Positions 34,043 to 42,156 of a stretch of 64,000 bases of DNA are shown one piece after another. Every line of letters starts with the position of its first letter. The stretch's first letter is position 1. The stretch lies in NCBI GenBank assembly GCA_963698395.1, contig CAVOQQ010000008.1, forward strand, positions 992,001 to 1,056,000, written 5' to 3'. Below the pieces are notes generated by a model. The model was given only the letters and a program-made list of their open reading frames with translations, searched no databases and was not told where the DNA came from. Origin of the DNA: JBBQUN01 sp963698395. GTDB lineage: Bacteria > Actinomycetota > Acidimicrobiia > Acidimicrobiales > SZUA-35. The position numbers were made by a program, and so were the translations under genes.

Positions 34043-34873
34043 TCAGTCGTGGCTGACGCGACCCCGCATGGCTGCGCTGGCCAACCCGAAGCTCACGATC
34101 GTGACGGCGCCGATCGCTCCAAGACCCCTCGCCAGGTCCGCCCACACCCAGCCCTCGGAGATCAGACTGCGCAGTCCTTCGAGCACGTAGGTCACAGGGT
34201 TGTAGGTGGCGATCGCCGACAGCCAGCCGGTGAGTGACTCCTTGGGCAGAAAGCTCGAGGTCAGGAACGCAAAGGGGAAGAAGAGGATGAAGCTGGAGTT
34301 GACCGCCGCCGGATTGCCCGTCTTCAGAGCGATCGCATACGGGAAGCCGGCGAACGCAAGACCCCAGGCCGCTCCGTAGAACAAGAAGACGATCATCCCG
34401 AGCACGCCCGTCTCGAATCGCACACCGAGGGCCAGACCGAGCGCGGTCACCGGGACCGCCAGCATCAACACCGCCATGAGGTCGGCCGCCATCAGCCCCA
34501 GGAGCAGTGCGGGGCGTCGAACCGGGGTCAGCAGGAGGCGATCGAAGTAGCCGCCTTGGATGTCGATGACGAGCGAGCTCGCCCGTGAAACACCGGTGAC
34601 GGCGAAGATGATGGCGACCGGCAGCTGGAAGGCCTTGAAGTCGAGCGGGGTACCCGCCGCCGCTGCGCCTTGCTCGGCCACGTCTTGGAGCGCGCCGATG
34701 TTCACGACGAAGAAGAACACCGGCACGATGATGGCCGGGATGAAGAACTCCGGTTCGCGGAAGACGCTCCGGCACGCCCTTCCGGCGACGGTGGCGAGGT
34801 CGTGGAAGACTGACGAGCGGCGAGCGAGCGGCTCGGTTGCGCGTTTCGGGTCGGCTTGGACGGCGGTGGTCAT
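34043..34873 (-). CDS. ABC-2 type exporter permease
   Basis: The 276-residue permease has six membrane helices arranged as in DrrB/ABC-2 proteins. The first helix begins FFIPAIIVPVFFFVVNI, a central block reads YFDRLLLTPVRRPALLLG, and LTGWLSAIATYNPVTYVLEG precedes the last helix. With the ATPase encoded upstream it should export a drug, lipid or polysaccharide. The ATG overlaps the ATPase stop by four bases. Substrate is unknown. Confidence 0.9.
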   Translation of the reverse strand: MTTAVQADPKRATEPLARRSSVFHDLATVAGRACRSVFREPEFFIPAIIVPVFFFVVNIGALQDVAEQGAAAAGTPLDFKAFQLPVAIIFAVTGVSRASSLVIDIQGGYFDRLLLTPVRRPALLLGLMAADLMAVLMLAVPVTALGLALGVRFETGVLGMIVFLFYGAAWGLAFAGFPYAIALKTGNPAAVNSSFILFFPFAFLTSSFLPKESLTGWLSAIATYNPVTYVLEGLRSLISEGWVWADLARGLGAIGAVTIVSFGLASAAMRGRVSHD

Positions 34874-35841
34874 CGGTGGTCACCTTCGATGTCGTCGCCA
34901 TGACTGGCGCTGAGCTTGGACCCGGTGACGTCGAGGAACACGTCGTCGAGCGTGGGCGTGCGAAGCGTGAGGGCCTCGACGGCGACACCTGACTGGTTCA
35001 GGGCAACGGCGACGGGCGACAACGCCGACGCTCCATCGCTGGCGGCGAGATGCAGTTCGCTGCCATACACCTCGACCCCCTCGACCCCCTCGAGACCCCG
35101 GACGGCTGCGGCGGCTGCTTCGATCTCGCCGTCGACACGAACGACGATGACATCGGTACCGATCGACCGCTTGAGATCGCCGGGCGTGCCCTCGACCACC
35201 AGCTTGCCCTTGGCGATGATGCCGACCCGGTCGGCGAGTTCGTCGGCCTCTTCCAGGTATTGCGTCGTGAGAAAGATGGTCATCCCCTCCTCGGTGTTGA
35301 GGGTTCGCACCTCGTCCCACACGTCGCTTCGACTCACGGGGTCGAGTCCGGTGGTCGGCTCGTCGAGGAACAGCACCTGTGGCTTGTGGATGAGCGACAT
35401 CGCCAGATCGAGGCGCCGCTTCATGCCGCCCGAGTACGAATCGACCCGGTCATCGATGGCCGTGCCGATGTCGACCAGACCGATCACGTCATCCATGCGC
35501 CGCTTGATGTTGTTGCTCGACAACCCGTAGAGGCGACCCTGCAGCGCCAGGAGCTCTCGGCCGGTCTGCTTGCCATCGATCGATGCCTCCTGCAGGGCAA
35601 CACCGATGCGCAGCCGGACATCGTCTGGGTGGCTGGCGACGTCGAAGCCGGCCACGGTCGCCTGGCCGGACGACGGTCGCAGCAGGGTGCACAGCATCTT
35701 CATGGTGGTCGATTTCCCGGCACCGTTCGGACCGAGGAATCCGTAGATCTCGCCGTAGGGGACCGACAGGTCGACGCCGGCGACGGCTTCGTTGCTGCCG
35801 AAGGACCGACGCAGCCCGGAAGAGGCGATCGCTGGTGTCAT
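34870..35841 (-). CDS. ABC-2 exporter ATPase, DrrA-like
   Basis: The 323-residue ATPase has Walker A GPNGAGKSTT, the Q-loop region, signature YSGGMKRRLD, Walker B LFLDEPTTGLDP and the switch His region. A C-terminal domain of about 90 residues is typical of the DrrA subfamily of daunorubicin-type exporters. I chose the ATG at 35841 because it overlaps the upstream DUF1992 stop by four bases (ATGA). The frame is open 20 codons further, but that part lies inside the upstream gene. Confidence 0.92.
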   Translation of the reverse strand: MTPAIASSGLRRSFGSNEAVAGVDLSVPYGEIYGFLGPNGAGKSTTMKMLCTLLRPSSGQATVAGFDVASHPDDVRLRIGVALQEASIDGKQTGRELLALQGRLYGLSSNNIKRRMDDVIGLVDIGTAIDDRVDSYSGGMKRRLDLAMSLIHKPQVLFLDEPTTGLDPVSRSDVWDEVRTLNTEEGMTIFLTTQYLEEADELADRVGIIAKGKLVVEGTPGDLKRSIGTDVIVVRVDGEIEAAAAAVRGLEGVEGVEVYGSELHLAASDGASALSPVAVALNQSGVAVEALTLRTPTLDDVFLDVTGSKLSASHGDDIEGDHR

Positions 35842-36281
35842 CGTGCGCTGAACCCCCAGCGGCTTTGCTGCTCGCGTTTCGTGCGACGGAGCCGAAACCA
35901 TAAGGCGATGGCCTCGTGGATGTCGACCGACCGGACCTCGTGCTCTGCTCGGGTGACAAGATCGTTGTGCGCTCGGATCCGCCGATTCACCTCGTCGAGA
36001 CGGGCTCGTAGCTCGGCAACGTCGTCGAGCTGGAGGGCGGCATTGCGTTCGGCTCGTTGGAACTCGCGAAGTTCCTCGGCGGCGATGCGTTGCTGCTCAC
36101 CCTCGATCCATCGATTGACCCACCAACCGGCGGGACGCTCGGTGTCGAGATCGGGCAGGGGCAGCCCGTGACCGCGAAGATTGTCGAACTCGCCCCGTTG
36201 CTGGCCTTCACGGATCGCCTTTTCGGCGAGGCTCTCGATCTGGGCGATGCTGTCGAACTTCTCCGTTCGCTTCTCGGCCAT
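35838..36281 (-). CDS. DUF1992 (DnaJC28-type) protein
   Basis: The 147-residue protein starts with a DUF1992 domain: IAQIESLAEKAIREGQQRGE, then FDNLRGHGLPLPDLD. This domain is shared with the human DNAJC28 C-terminal region and small bacterial proteins of unknown role. The remainder is a long charged helix likely to form a coiled coil (about 60-130). It heads a three-gene unit with the ABC-2 exporter, all junctions overlapping by four bases. TATCGT ends 6 bp before the ATG, again suggesting a leaderless transcript for the whole operon. Confidence 0.85.
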   Translation of the reverse strand: MAEKRTEKFDSIAQIESLAEKAIREGQQRGEFDNLRGHGLPLPDLDTERPAGWWVNRWIEGEQQRIAAEELREFQRAERNAALQLDDVAELRARLDEVNRRIRAHNDLVTRAEHEVRSVDIHEAIALWFRLRRTKREQQSRWGFSAR

Positions 36282-36367
36282 CGAAAAACGATAGCTCGCC
36301 TGGATCCAGAGGGGAGAGATCGAACTGCGCAGGTGATCGTCGGCCGGCACTCGGCTATGAAGTGACC

Positions 36368-37174
36368 ATGCACGAGTTCGACGAGACCCTCTGTTCCTAC
36401 GAGGTCGATGATGCGGTCGCCACGATCGCCTTCAATCGACCGAACCAGATGAACGGCATGACCGGTGACATGGAGGTGGCGTACTTCGGGCGTCTCCTCC
36501 AGGCCCAGGCCGATCCGACGGTGCGAGTCATCGTGCTGACCGGCACCGGGCGGGGGTTCTGTCCCGGTGCCGATCTCGCGCATCGTCCGGGCGAGGGTGA
36601 GGAGCCGCTGCCAAACGCCAGCGTCTCGACTCGCACACCGCTCGAGATCTCCAAGCCGATGATTGCCGCCATCAACGGGGCCTGCGCCGGGGTCGGTCTC
36701 GCCTACGCCCTGCAGTGTGATTTCCGGATCGCGGCGGCGGGTGTGAAGTTCACCACGGCCTTCGCACGGCGAGGTCTCATCGGTGAGTACGGGATGCCCT
36801 GGCTCCTCCACCAGATCGCCGGTCGGGCGACAGCACTCGACCTGCTCATCACGGCGCGGGTGTTCCTCGCCGACGAGGCACAGCGTCTCGGGCTCGTCAA
36901 CGCCGTGGTCGAACCCGATGCGCTCACCTCGACCGTTCGGGAGCTCGCGCAAGACATCGCTCGCAACGTGTCGCCCGCCTCGGCGGCGGTGGTGAAGTTC
37001 CAGGTCACGACCCAGGCCGAGATGGATGCACGCCAGGCCATGGACCAGTCCGACGATCTGATGCGCCAGTCGTTGAAAGGGAGTGACGTGACCGAAGGGA
37101 TCGCCAGCTTCCTCGAACGACGCCCCGTCGCCTTCCCGCCGCTCGGCCAGGGCACGGTCTTCGACCTCGGATGA
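36368..37174 (+). CDS. Enoyl-CoA hydratase/isomerase family protein
   Basis: The 268-residue crotonase-fold protein has IAFNRPNQMNGMTG, the oxyanion-hole segment GRGFCPGADLAH and the second segment INGACAGVGLAYALQCDF. RGLIGEYGMPWLL aligns with the catalytic-loop region and includes a Glu as in hydratases. C-terminal EGIASFLERRPVAFPP is typical of the superfamily. The acyl-CoA substrate is unknown. The ATG at 36368 is preferred over a GTG two codons earlier. It is divergent from the DUF1992 operon. Confidence 0.9.
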   Translation: MHEFDETLCSYEVDDAVATIAFNRPNQMNGMTGDMEVAYFGRLLQAQADPTVRVIVLTGTGRGFCPGADLAHRPGEGEEPLPNASVSTRTPLEISKPMIAAINGACAGVGLAYALQCDFRIAAAGVKFTTAFARRGLIGEYGMPWLLHQIAGRATALDLLITARVFLADEAQRLGLVNAVVEPDALTSTVRELAQDIARNVSPASAAVVKFQVTTQAEMDARQAMDQSDDLMRQSLKGSDVTEGIASFLERRPVAFPPLGQGTVFDLG

Positions 37175-37228
37175 AGTGGCGTTGCGTCGTTTCACCAAGT
37201 CGCGGCCGGTGTGCCTAGTCTGCGAAGC

Positions 37229-37693
37229 ATGAGGCGCTCAGGTGACGGATTCATGCGGTGCTCCGACGGCCACGTACGCTGGGGCATCTTCGGAGCCGCC
37301 GGCGTCGTGTTCATCGTCCGATTCCCCGATGGGCCACGAGTCATGTTGCAGAAGCGGTCGGCGTTCGCTCACGAGGGCGGCACCTGGTCATGCGCCGGGG
37401 GCGCCCTCGACGAGGGCGAGACGCCGCTCGAAGGAGCACTGCGGGAGGCCTCGGAGGAGATCGGGGCGATACCCGACGATGCCCGTGTGATCGGCTCCAC
37501 CGTGTTCCAGCCCGCCACCGACTGGTCCTACACCACCTATGTCGTCGAGGTACCGGGAGAGTTCGGTTCCTCGATCAACTTCGAGACCGACGCCGTCGCC
37601 TGGGATTCTCCCGAGGAAGTGGAACAACGACCGTTGCACGCCGGCTTCGCCGCCGCCTGGCCGGAGCTCCGCGCCATCATCGAAGCCGGCTGA
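37229..37693 (+). CDS. Nudix hydrolase
   Basis: The 154-residue protein carries a complete Nudix box, GALDEGETPLEGALREASEE followed by IGA, for Mg-dependent pyrophosphohydrolysis of a nucleoside-diphosphate derivative. The strand before it (GGTWSCAGG) and FVEV-like strands after it fit the fold. Substrate is not predictable. TAGTCT ends 7 bp before the ATG at 37229 (leaderless pattern). An in-frame GTG at 37211 and an ATG at 37253 are alternatives. Confidence 0.9.
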   Translation: MRRSGDGFMRCSDGHVRWGIFGAAGVVFIVRFPDGPRVMLQKRSAFAHEGGTWSCAGGALDEGETPLEGALREASEEIGAIPDDARVIGSTVFQPATDWSYTTYVVEVPGEFGSSINFETDAVAWDSPEEVEQRPLHAGFAAAWPELRAIIEAG

Positions 37694-37739
37694 TCCACGA
37701 GTGGCCGTTGGCGATACGGCGGCGGCTACCGTCTCGGCC

Positions 37740-38108
37740 ATGAACAAGCCAGACGTCACCGTGCCAGCAGAGACCCCGCCATCCGACCTCGTCGTCATCG
37801 ACGACACCGTCGGCGACGGTGCCGAGGCGTCCTCGGGCAGCCGGGTCCGCGTGCACTATGTCGGTGTGTCGTGGTCGACCGGCCGGCAATTCGACGCCTC
37901 CTGGGACCGCAACGACCCACTCGAGTTCAAGCTCGGGGTCGGTCAGGTCATCCAGGGCTGGGATTCCGGCGTTGCCGGAATGAAGGTCGGCGGTCGTCGG
38001 ACGCTCCACATCCCTCCACACCTGGGCTACGGGTCACAGGGCGCCGGCGGGGTGATCGCTCCCAACGAGACATTGATCTTCGTCGTGGATCTCCTGGACG
38101 TGCGTTGA
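37740..38108 (+). CDS. FKBP-type peptidyl-prolyl isomerase
   Basis: The 122-residue protein is a single FKBP domain. VRVHYVGVSW, GRQFDASWDRNDPLEFKLG, VIQGWDSGVAGMKVGGRR and IPPHLGYG follow the family consensus, including the active-site Asp, Trp and Tyr positions. There is no signal peptide, so it probably acts in the cytoplasm as a folding helper. TACCGT ends 7 bp before the ATG at 37740, suggesting leaderless expression. Confidence 0.93.
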   Translation: MNKPDVTVPAETPPSDLVVIDDTVGDGAEASSGSRVRVHYVGVSWSTGRQFDASWDRNDPLEFKLGVGQVIQGWDSGVAGMKVGGRRTLHIPPHLGYGSQGAGGVIAPNETLIFVVDLLDVR

Positions 38109-38222
38109 TCGACCTGGTTCGCGCTGTTGCCCCGCGGCCGGCGGTCAGCTGAACGACCCGTCGGTGCACATTTCGTCGCCGTCACCACGACAGCGACAGC
38201 GGATCGGTGGTAGGTATCGCGC

Positions 38223-38984
38223 ATGCACTTCCGCACTTGGTCAGATCGCTGCGAACCGTTCCGTGGACGCCGAGCGCCGGGGGTGGCGCTGTTCGCCGTT
38301 CTCGCCCTCATGGCCGCAGCCTGTGGCGGTAGCGACGCCGACGGCCTCGCCTCGGCAACAGAAACGACCGAGGTGACCACGGCCGAGGTCGAGACCACCG
38401 AGCCGACAACCGAGCTCGCAAGCGACGACGAAGACGCCGACGCGTCGGCGTCGGACGACGAAGACGACTCGGGTGCCGACGACGGCGCGACCGGCGAGGG
38501 TGCCGACGGATCCGGTGAGGAGTCGGGTGACGATGCCGATGACGGATCCTGTATCGAGGGCGACTGGACGGTGAGCGAAGAAGAGCTGGCCGGCTACTAC
38601 GAAGCGCTCGGTGCTTCGGTGGGCATACCGATGACCACGACCGGGACGGCCAGGATCCGCTTCATCGATCTGCAGTTCGCCTACGACGCCACCTTCGAGC
38701 TCCAGATGGACGTCGAGGGCATGAGCGCCACCGGTACCGCCGACGGCGTGGCGACGGGCACCTATGTGATCGCCGACGGGATCGTCTCCACCGAACTGGC
38801 GGCGAACTCGCTCGACATCGTCGTCAACGTCGGCGGCATCGAGATCGACGGCAGCGACCTCGGAAGCGATCTGCTGGCAGCGAGTCCGATCAACGACGCC
38901 CCCTATAGCTGTGACGGGCCCACGATCTACTTCCAGACCAATGGCGAGCCGCACCCCATCAAGCTCATCCCCTACGAGGGCTGA
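38223..38984 (+). CDS. Acidic lipoprotein of unknown function
   Basis: The 253-residue protein has a lipoprotein signal with Cys near residue 34 (LMAAACGG). A linker of about 75 residues made almost entirely of Glu, Asp, Thr, Ser and Gly follows. The C-terminal domain of about 145 residues starts at SCIEGDWTVSEEELAGYY and is rich in beta strands. Two cysteines (SCIEG and YSCDG) bracket that domain and may bond. I do not recognise the domain; it should sit outside the membrane on a flexible acidic tether. Confidence 0.75.
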   Translation: MHFRTWSDRCEPFRGRRAPGVALFAVLALMAAACGGSDADGLASATETTEVTTAEVETTEPTTELASDDEDADASASDDEDDSGADDGATGEGADGSGEESGDDADDGSCIEGDWTVSEEELAGYYEALGASVGIPMTTTGTARIRFIDLQFAYDATFELQMDVEGMSATGTADGVATGTYVIADGIVSTELAANSLDIVVNVGGIEIDGSDLGSDLLAASPINDAPYSCDGPTIYFQTNGEPHPIKLIPYEG

Positions 38985-39020
38985 ACGACGCCGTCGAGTG
39001 ACTCGTACCATCGGAGCCGT

Positions 39021-39167
39021 GACCTGGCACTTCACGCCTGGGACGCCGGCCAGTTCGCAACGCTCGAGATGCCGACCGCTGACGAGCCGGCCTCGATCAC
39101 CGTCGGTGCCACCGGTCCGCTCGAGACGGTCGTGGAAGGAGTCGTCGCGGTGATCGGTCGGGCATGA
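39021..39167 (+). pseudogene. Possible remnant of a mycothiol-dependent isomerase-like gene
   Basis: This frame has no start codon but encodes 48 residues. They begin DLALHAWDAGQFATLEM and end ETVVEGVVAVIGRA before a TGA. DLALHAWD resembles the conserved segment of TIGR03086/maleylpyruvate-isomerase-like proteins (DinB fold). Nothing upstream continues the match, as the previous gene ends at 38984. It is probably the 3' stump of a deleted gene; the assignment is tentative. Confidence 0.35.
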
Positions 39168-39174
39168 TGTGCTC

Positions 39175-39681
39175 ATGACCGACAACCCATCCAAAACGCC
39201 GTCTTCCGACATGGTGATCGTGCTTGCCGTCGCCGACGACGAGAGCTCGTGGAAGGCGGCCGACTTCGCCGATCGTGTTGCCGATGATCACGACACGGTC
39301 ATCGTCGTCAACGTTGCCTCCGATCACGAGCCGATTCGCCGGCGCGCCCACGAACTCCGTGAGCTCGACTGGCTGGGCTATGCCGCACTGGTCCTGCTCC
39401 CGCCGGTGGCGCCCGTGATGCCGATCGGCCCGACCGACCTCGATGACGAGGCTGACCGCGATGCACCGGTCACGCTCCCGGCGTCGGTTGCCGGTGATGA
39501 CATCGTCCTCACCCACGGCGACCCAGTCGAGCGCATCTGCGAGCTGGCGGCACAAGTCGAGGCCGACCTGATCATCGTCGGGACCAGCGACCCCGGCGTG
39601 TGGTCGCGTATCTTCAGCGGCGAGTCGATCAGCCGGGGCGTCGTCGATCAGGCTCCGTGTTCGGTGCTCGTCGTCCGCTGA
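39175..39681 (+). CDS. Universal stress protein family (UspA-like)
   Basis: The 168-residue protein has the Usp fold pattern. MVIVLAVADDESSWKAADFA is the first strand-helix, a variable middle follows, and near the end LIIVGTSDPGVWSRIFSGES lies before APCSVLVVR. The usual ATP-binding G-x2-G-x9-G(S/T) motif is altered here (GTSDPGVWSRIFSGES), so nucleotide binding is uncertain. Start is the ATG at 39175; a GTG at 39169 is the alternative. Copies of TCGTCGTC lie on either side of its stop codon. Confidence 0.8.
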   Translation: MTDNPSKTPSSDMVIVLAVADDESSWKAADFADRVADDHDTVIVVNVASDHEPIRRRAHELRELDWLGYAALVLLPPVAPVMPIGPTDLDDEADRDAPVTLPASVAGDDIVLTHGDPVERICELAAQVEADLIIVGTSDPGVWSRIFSGESISRGVVDQAPCSVLVVR

Positions 39682-39715
39682 GTCGTCGTCGCCCCGGACC
39701 GGGTGTGACCGAGCG

Positions 39716-40618
39716 TCAGCTCGCCCGTCCTGGGCGGTTGAGCGGTGCTTCGGCCGGAATCGACTCGAGGGCTTCGGCCAGCGCTCCTGGCTCCCAGGGC
39801 TCGTCACCGGCAGCAACGGCGAGGTCGGTGTGGCCCCAGCTCTGTTGCAGGGTGATCTCGGATCCGAACACACGGAAGATCTGGCCGGTGAACCGGCAGG
39901 CCGGGCTGGCCAGATAGACCGCGAGCGTCGCCGGGTGGGCGGGCTGCCATTTCGGATCGTCGGGATCGATCCGTCCCTCGGCGCCGGGCACCGACAACGT
40001 CATCCGCGTGGCCGCAACCGGTGAGATCGCATTGGCTCGAACGCCGTAGCGAGCCAGCTCCTTGGCCGCGATCTGCGTGAAGGTGGCGATCCCGGACTTG
40101 GCGGCGCCGTAGTTCGCTTGACCGACGTTCGCATAGAGCCCCGAGCCCGAGGTGGTGTTGACGATGCGCCGAGGCTGGTCGTCGCCCGCCTTCGAGCGTT
40201 CTCGCCAGTAGCCGGCTGCGTGACGCGTCGGGCCGAACGTGCCCTTGAGGTGCACCGCCATCACGGTGTCCCAGTCGTCCTCACTCATGTTGACGAGCAT
40301 GCGATCTCGAAGGACGCCGGCATTGTTGATCACGGCGTGGAGGTCGCCGAACGTGTCGACCGCCTGGCGGACCATCGCCTCGGCATCGGACCACGACGAG
40401 ACCGATCCGGTGTTGGCGACGGCCTCACCCCCGGCGGCAATGATCTCGTCGACGACCGCTTGTGCCGGCCCCGCATCGGCGCCGCTGCCGTCGAAACCGC
40501 CCCCGAGGTCGTTGACGACGACCCGGGCTCCTTCGCGTGCGGCGATCAACGCCTCGTCTCGACCGATGCCTCGTCCGGCTCCGGTGACCAATACGACTTC
40601 CCCGTTGAACAGTCCCAT
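39716..40618 (-). CDS. SDR of the multifunctional-enzyme (HSD17B4-like) type
   Basis: The 300-residue SDR has TGAGRGIGRDEALIAAREGA, VVNDLGGGFDGSG and the catalytic Ser and Tyr-x-x-x-Lys in NTTSGSGLYANVGQANYGAAK. The NDLGGGFDG motif and the long C-terminal part match the 3-hydroxyacyl-CoA dehydrogenase domain of peroxisomal-type multifunctional enzymes. It probably oxidises a (3R)-hydroxyacyl-CoA or steroid. It is encoded alone, next to the aminotransferase-like gene on the same strand. Confidence 0.9.
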   Translation of the reverse strand: MGLFNGEVVLVTGAGRGIGRDEALIAAREGARVVVNDLGGGFDGSGADAGPAQAVVDEIIAAGGEAVANTGSVSSWSDAEAMVRQAVDTFGDLHAVINNAGVLRDRMLVNMSEDDWDTVMAVHLKGTFGPTRHAAGYWRERSKAGDDQPRRIVNTTSGSGLYANVGQANYGAAKSGIATFTQIAAKELARYGVRANAISPVAATRMTLSVPGAEGRIDPDDPKWQPAHPATLAVYLASPACRFTGQIFRVFGSEITLQQSWGHTDLAVAAGDEPWEPGALAEALESIPAEAPLNRPGRAS

Positions 40619-40700
40619 GCCCGGAGTATGCGTCCGCGATTCCGCCTGGGTCCAGCCGCCGACCGACGAGGGTCGTTCTGGCTCGGCGGGGAGGAGGGGA

Positions 40701-41885
40701 TCAGCGGCCGACGACAGCGGCGACGACGGCGCAGAGACGGTCGATCTCGGATTCGGTGTTGTAGTAGTGCGGCGATGCTCGCACCATGGCCCGGGCGGCT
40801 CCGTCGGCGGTGGGTTGCCATGGACTGGTACTGGTGACGCTCACGTTTATTCCCGCGTCCGCTGCCGCTTGGCGGATGTCGGAGGATTCGTGCCCTTCGA
40901 CGTCGAACGTGACGATGCCGCTCAGTCGTTCCCCCCGGTCACGCACTTCGACGCGATCGATCCCGGCCAGCTGGGATCGTAGATGCGAGGCCAGCAACGT
41001 GGTCCGTGCCTCGATGGCGTCGATCCCGACGCTCAGCGCATACTCGATTGCGGTCGCCAGGCCGCTCTTGCCTGCGGTGTTGGACTCGAACAGCTCGAAT
41101 CGCCGAGCGGTGTCGTCGAAGCGATAGCCATTGGTGTCGGTCCAGTCAGCGGAGTGGCCGTCGATGAATGTCGGCGGACGGAGCTGTCCGAGTACCGACT
41201 GGCGCACATAGAGCAGGCCCGTGCCACGAGGTCCCCGGAGGAACTTCCGACCGGTGAGCGCGAGGAAGTCGCACTGGATTTCCTCGACGTCGACTCGGAG
41301 CTGGCCCACCGACTGGCAGGCGTCGACGAGGTACAGGATGCCGGCCTCCCGTGCGATCGTTCCCACCTCGACGGCGGGGTTCACCAGTCCGCCATTGGTC
41401 GGAACATGGGTGAGCGCGATCAGCTTGACTCGTTCGTCGGTCGCTGCCGCCCGCATGGCGTCGAGGTCGACCTGGCCGGTTTCGTCGTCGGGGATGATGA
41501 TGACCTCGACACCGCGCTGGCGCGCCTGGATCAGGCCGAGCGCATTCGCCACGTACTCGGCCTGCCCGGTGAGCACCCGATCGCCGGCGTCGAGGGGAAC
41601 CGAGGAGAAGGCCCGCCACCACGCTTCGGAAGCGTTGGTCGTCAGCGCCAGTTCGGTGGTGGCACAACGCAAAAGCGTGGCCCCGGCGGTGTAGAGCCGT
41701 TCGAGCCTCGCTGTCTCCCGTTCGGCGGTTTCGTAGCCACCGAGGGTCTCCTCGAGCCGCAGGTAATCGATGACGTCGTCGACGACCACCCGGGGTGGGA
41801 GGGCGGCGCCGGCGTTGTTCAGGTGAGCAACGGCCAGGCACCCCGGGGTTTCACTTCGGACCAGGTTCAGGTCGACAGATGGCAT
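40701..41885 (-). CDS. Class V PLP-dependent aminotransferase/lyase
   Basis: The 394-residue protein belongs to the cysteine-desulfurase-like branch of class V aminotransferases. The PLP Schiff-base lysine is near 214 in ALTGRKFLRGPRGTGLLYV, the Asp that holds the pyridine nitrogen is in LVDACQSVGQL, and HLNNAGAALPP opens the fold. The reaction cannot be fixed: desulfurase, isopenicillin-epimerase-like or kynureninase-like activities all occur in this group. TAGGAT ends 6 bp before the ATG, so a leaderless transcript is likely. Confidence 0.88.
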   Translation of the reverse strand: MPSVDLNLVRSETPGCLAVAHLNNAGAALPPRVVVDDVIDYLRLEETLGGYETAERETARLERLYTAGATLLRCATTELALTTNASEAWWRAFSSVPLDAGDRVLTGQAEYVANALGLIQARQRGVEVIIIPDDETGQVDLDAMRAAATDERVKLIALTHVPTNGGLVNPAVEVGTIAREAGILYLVDACQSVGQLRVDVEEIQCDFLALTGRKFLRGPRGTGLLYVRQSVLGQLRPPTFIDGHSADWTDTNGYRFDDTARRFELFESNTAGKSGLATAIEYALSVGIDAIEARTTLLASHLRSQLAGIDRVEVRDRGERLSGIVTFDVEGHESSDIRQAAADAGINVSVTSTSPWQPTADGAARAMVRASPHYYNTESEIDRLCAVVAAVVGR

Positions 41886-41925
41886 CGGTCGATCCTAGGG
41901 CGTGCCGGCGGACTCCCTCGGTTGC

Positions 41926-42084
41926 TCAGTCTCCACGACTCAGGCGGTCTCGAATCTCCCGAATGCGCTGGAGGCCGAGCTCGCGTTGTCTCGCATTCGG
42001 AAGGATTCGCTTCCAACGAGACGACGTCGTGAACAGCGGCTGTTCGATCATGTCGCCGTGATGGTCTTCGCCCTTCGTTGGCAT
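41926..42084 (-). CDS. Small hypothetical protein (52 aa)
   Basis: A 52-codon frame with the start MPTKGEDHHGDMIEQPLF and an arginine-rich helical C-terminus fills most of the 271-bp space between the aminotransferase and deacetylase genes. I know no homologue and see no clear ribosome binding site. It may be a real short gene or chance. Confidence 0.3.
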   Translation of the reverse strand: MPTKGEDHHGDMIEQPLFTTSSRWKRILPNARQRELGLQRIREIRDRLSRGD

Positions 42085-42125
42085 GGCTGGCTCGTTTCGC
42101 TCGGCTGGCCAATTCTGGCGCACGG

Positions 42126-42152
42126 CGAGCGATGCTGCCGAGCCGTCGCTCG
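42126..42152 (-). terminator. Hairpin after deacetylase gene
   Basis: CGAGCGA (42126-42132) pairs with TCGCTCG (42146-42152) around a 13-base loop, four bases beyond the stop codon of the deacetylase. There is no T-run. Confidence 0.45.
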
Positions 42153-42156
42153 TCGA

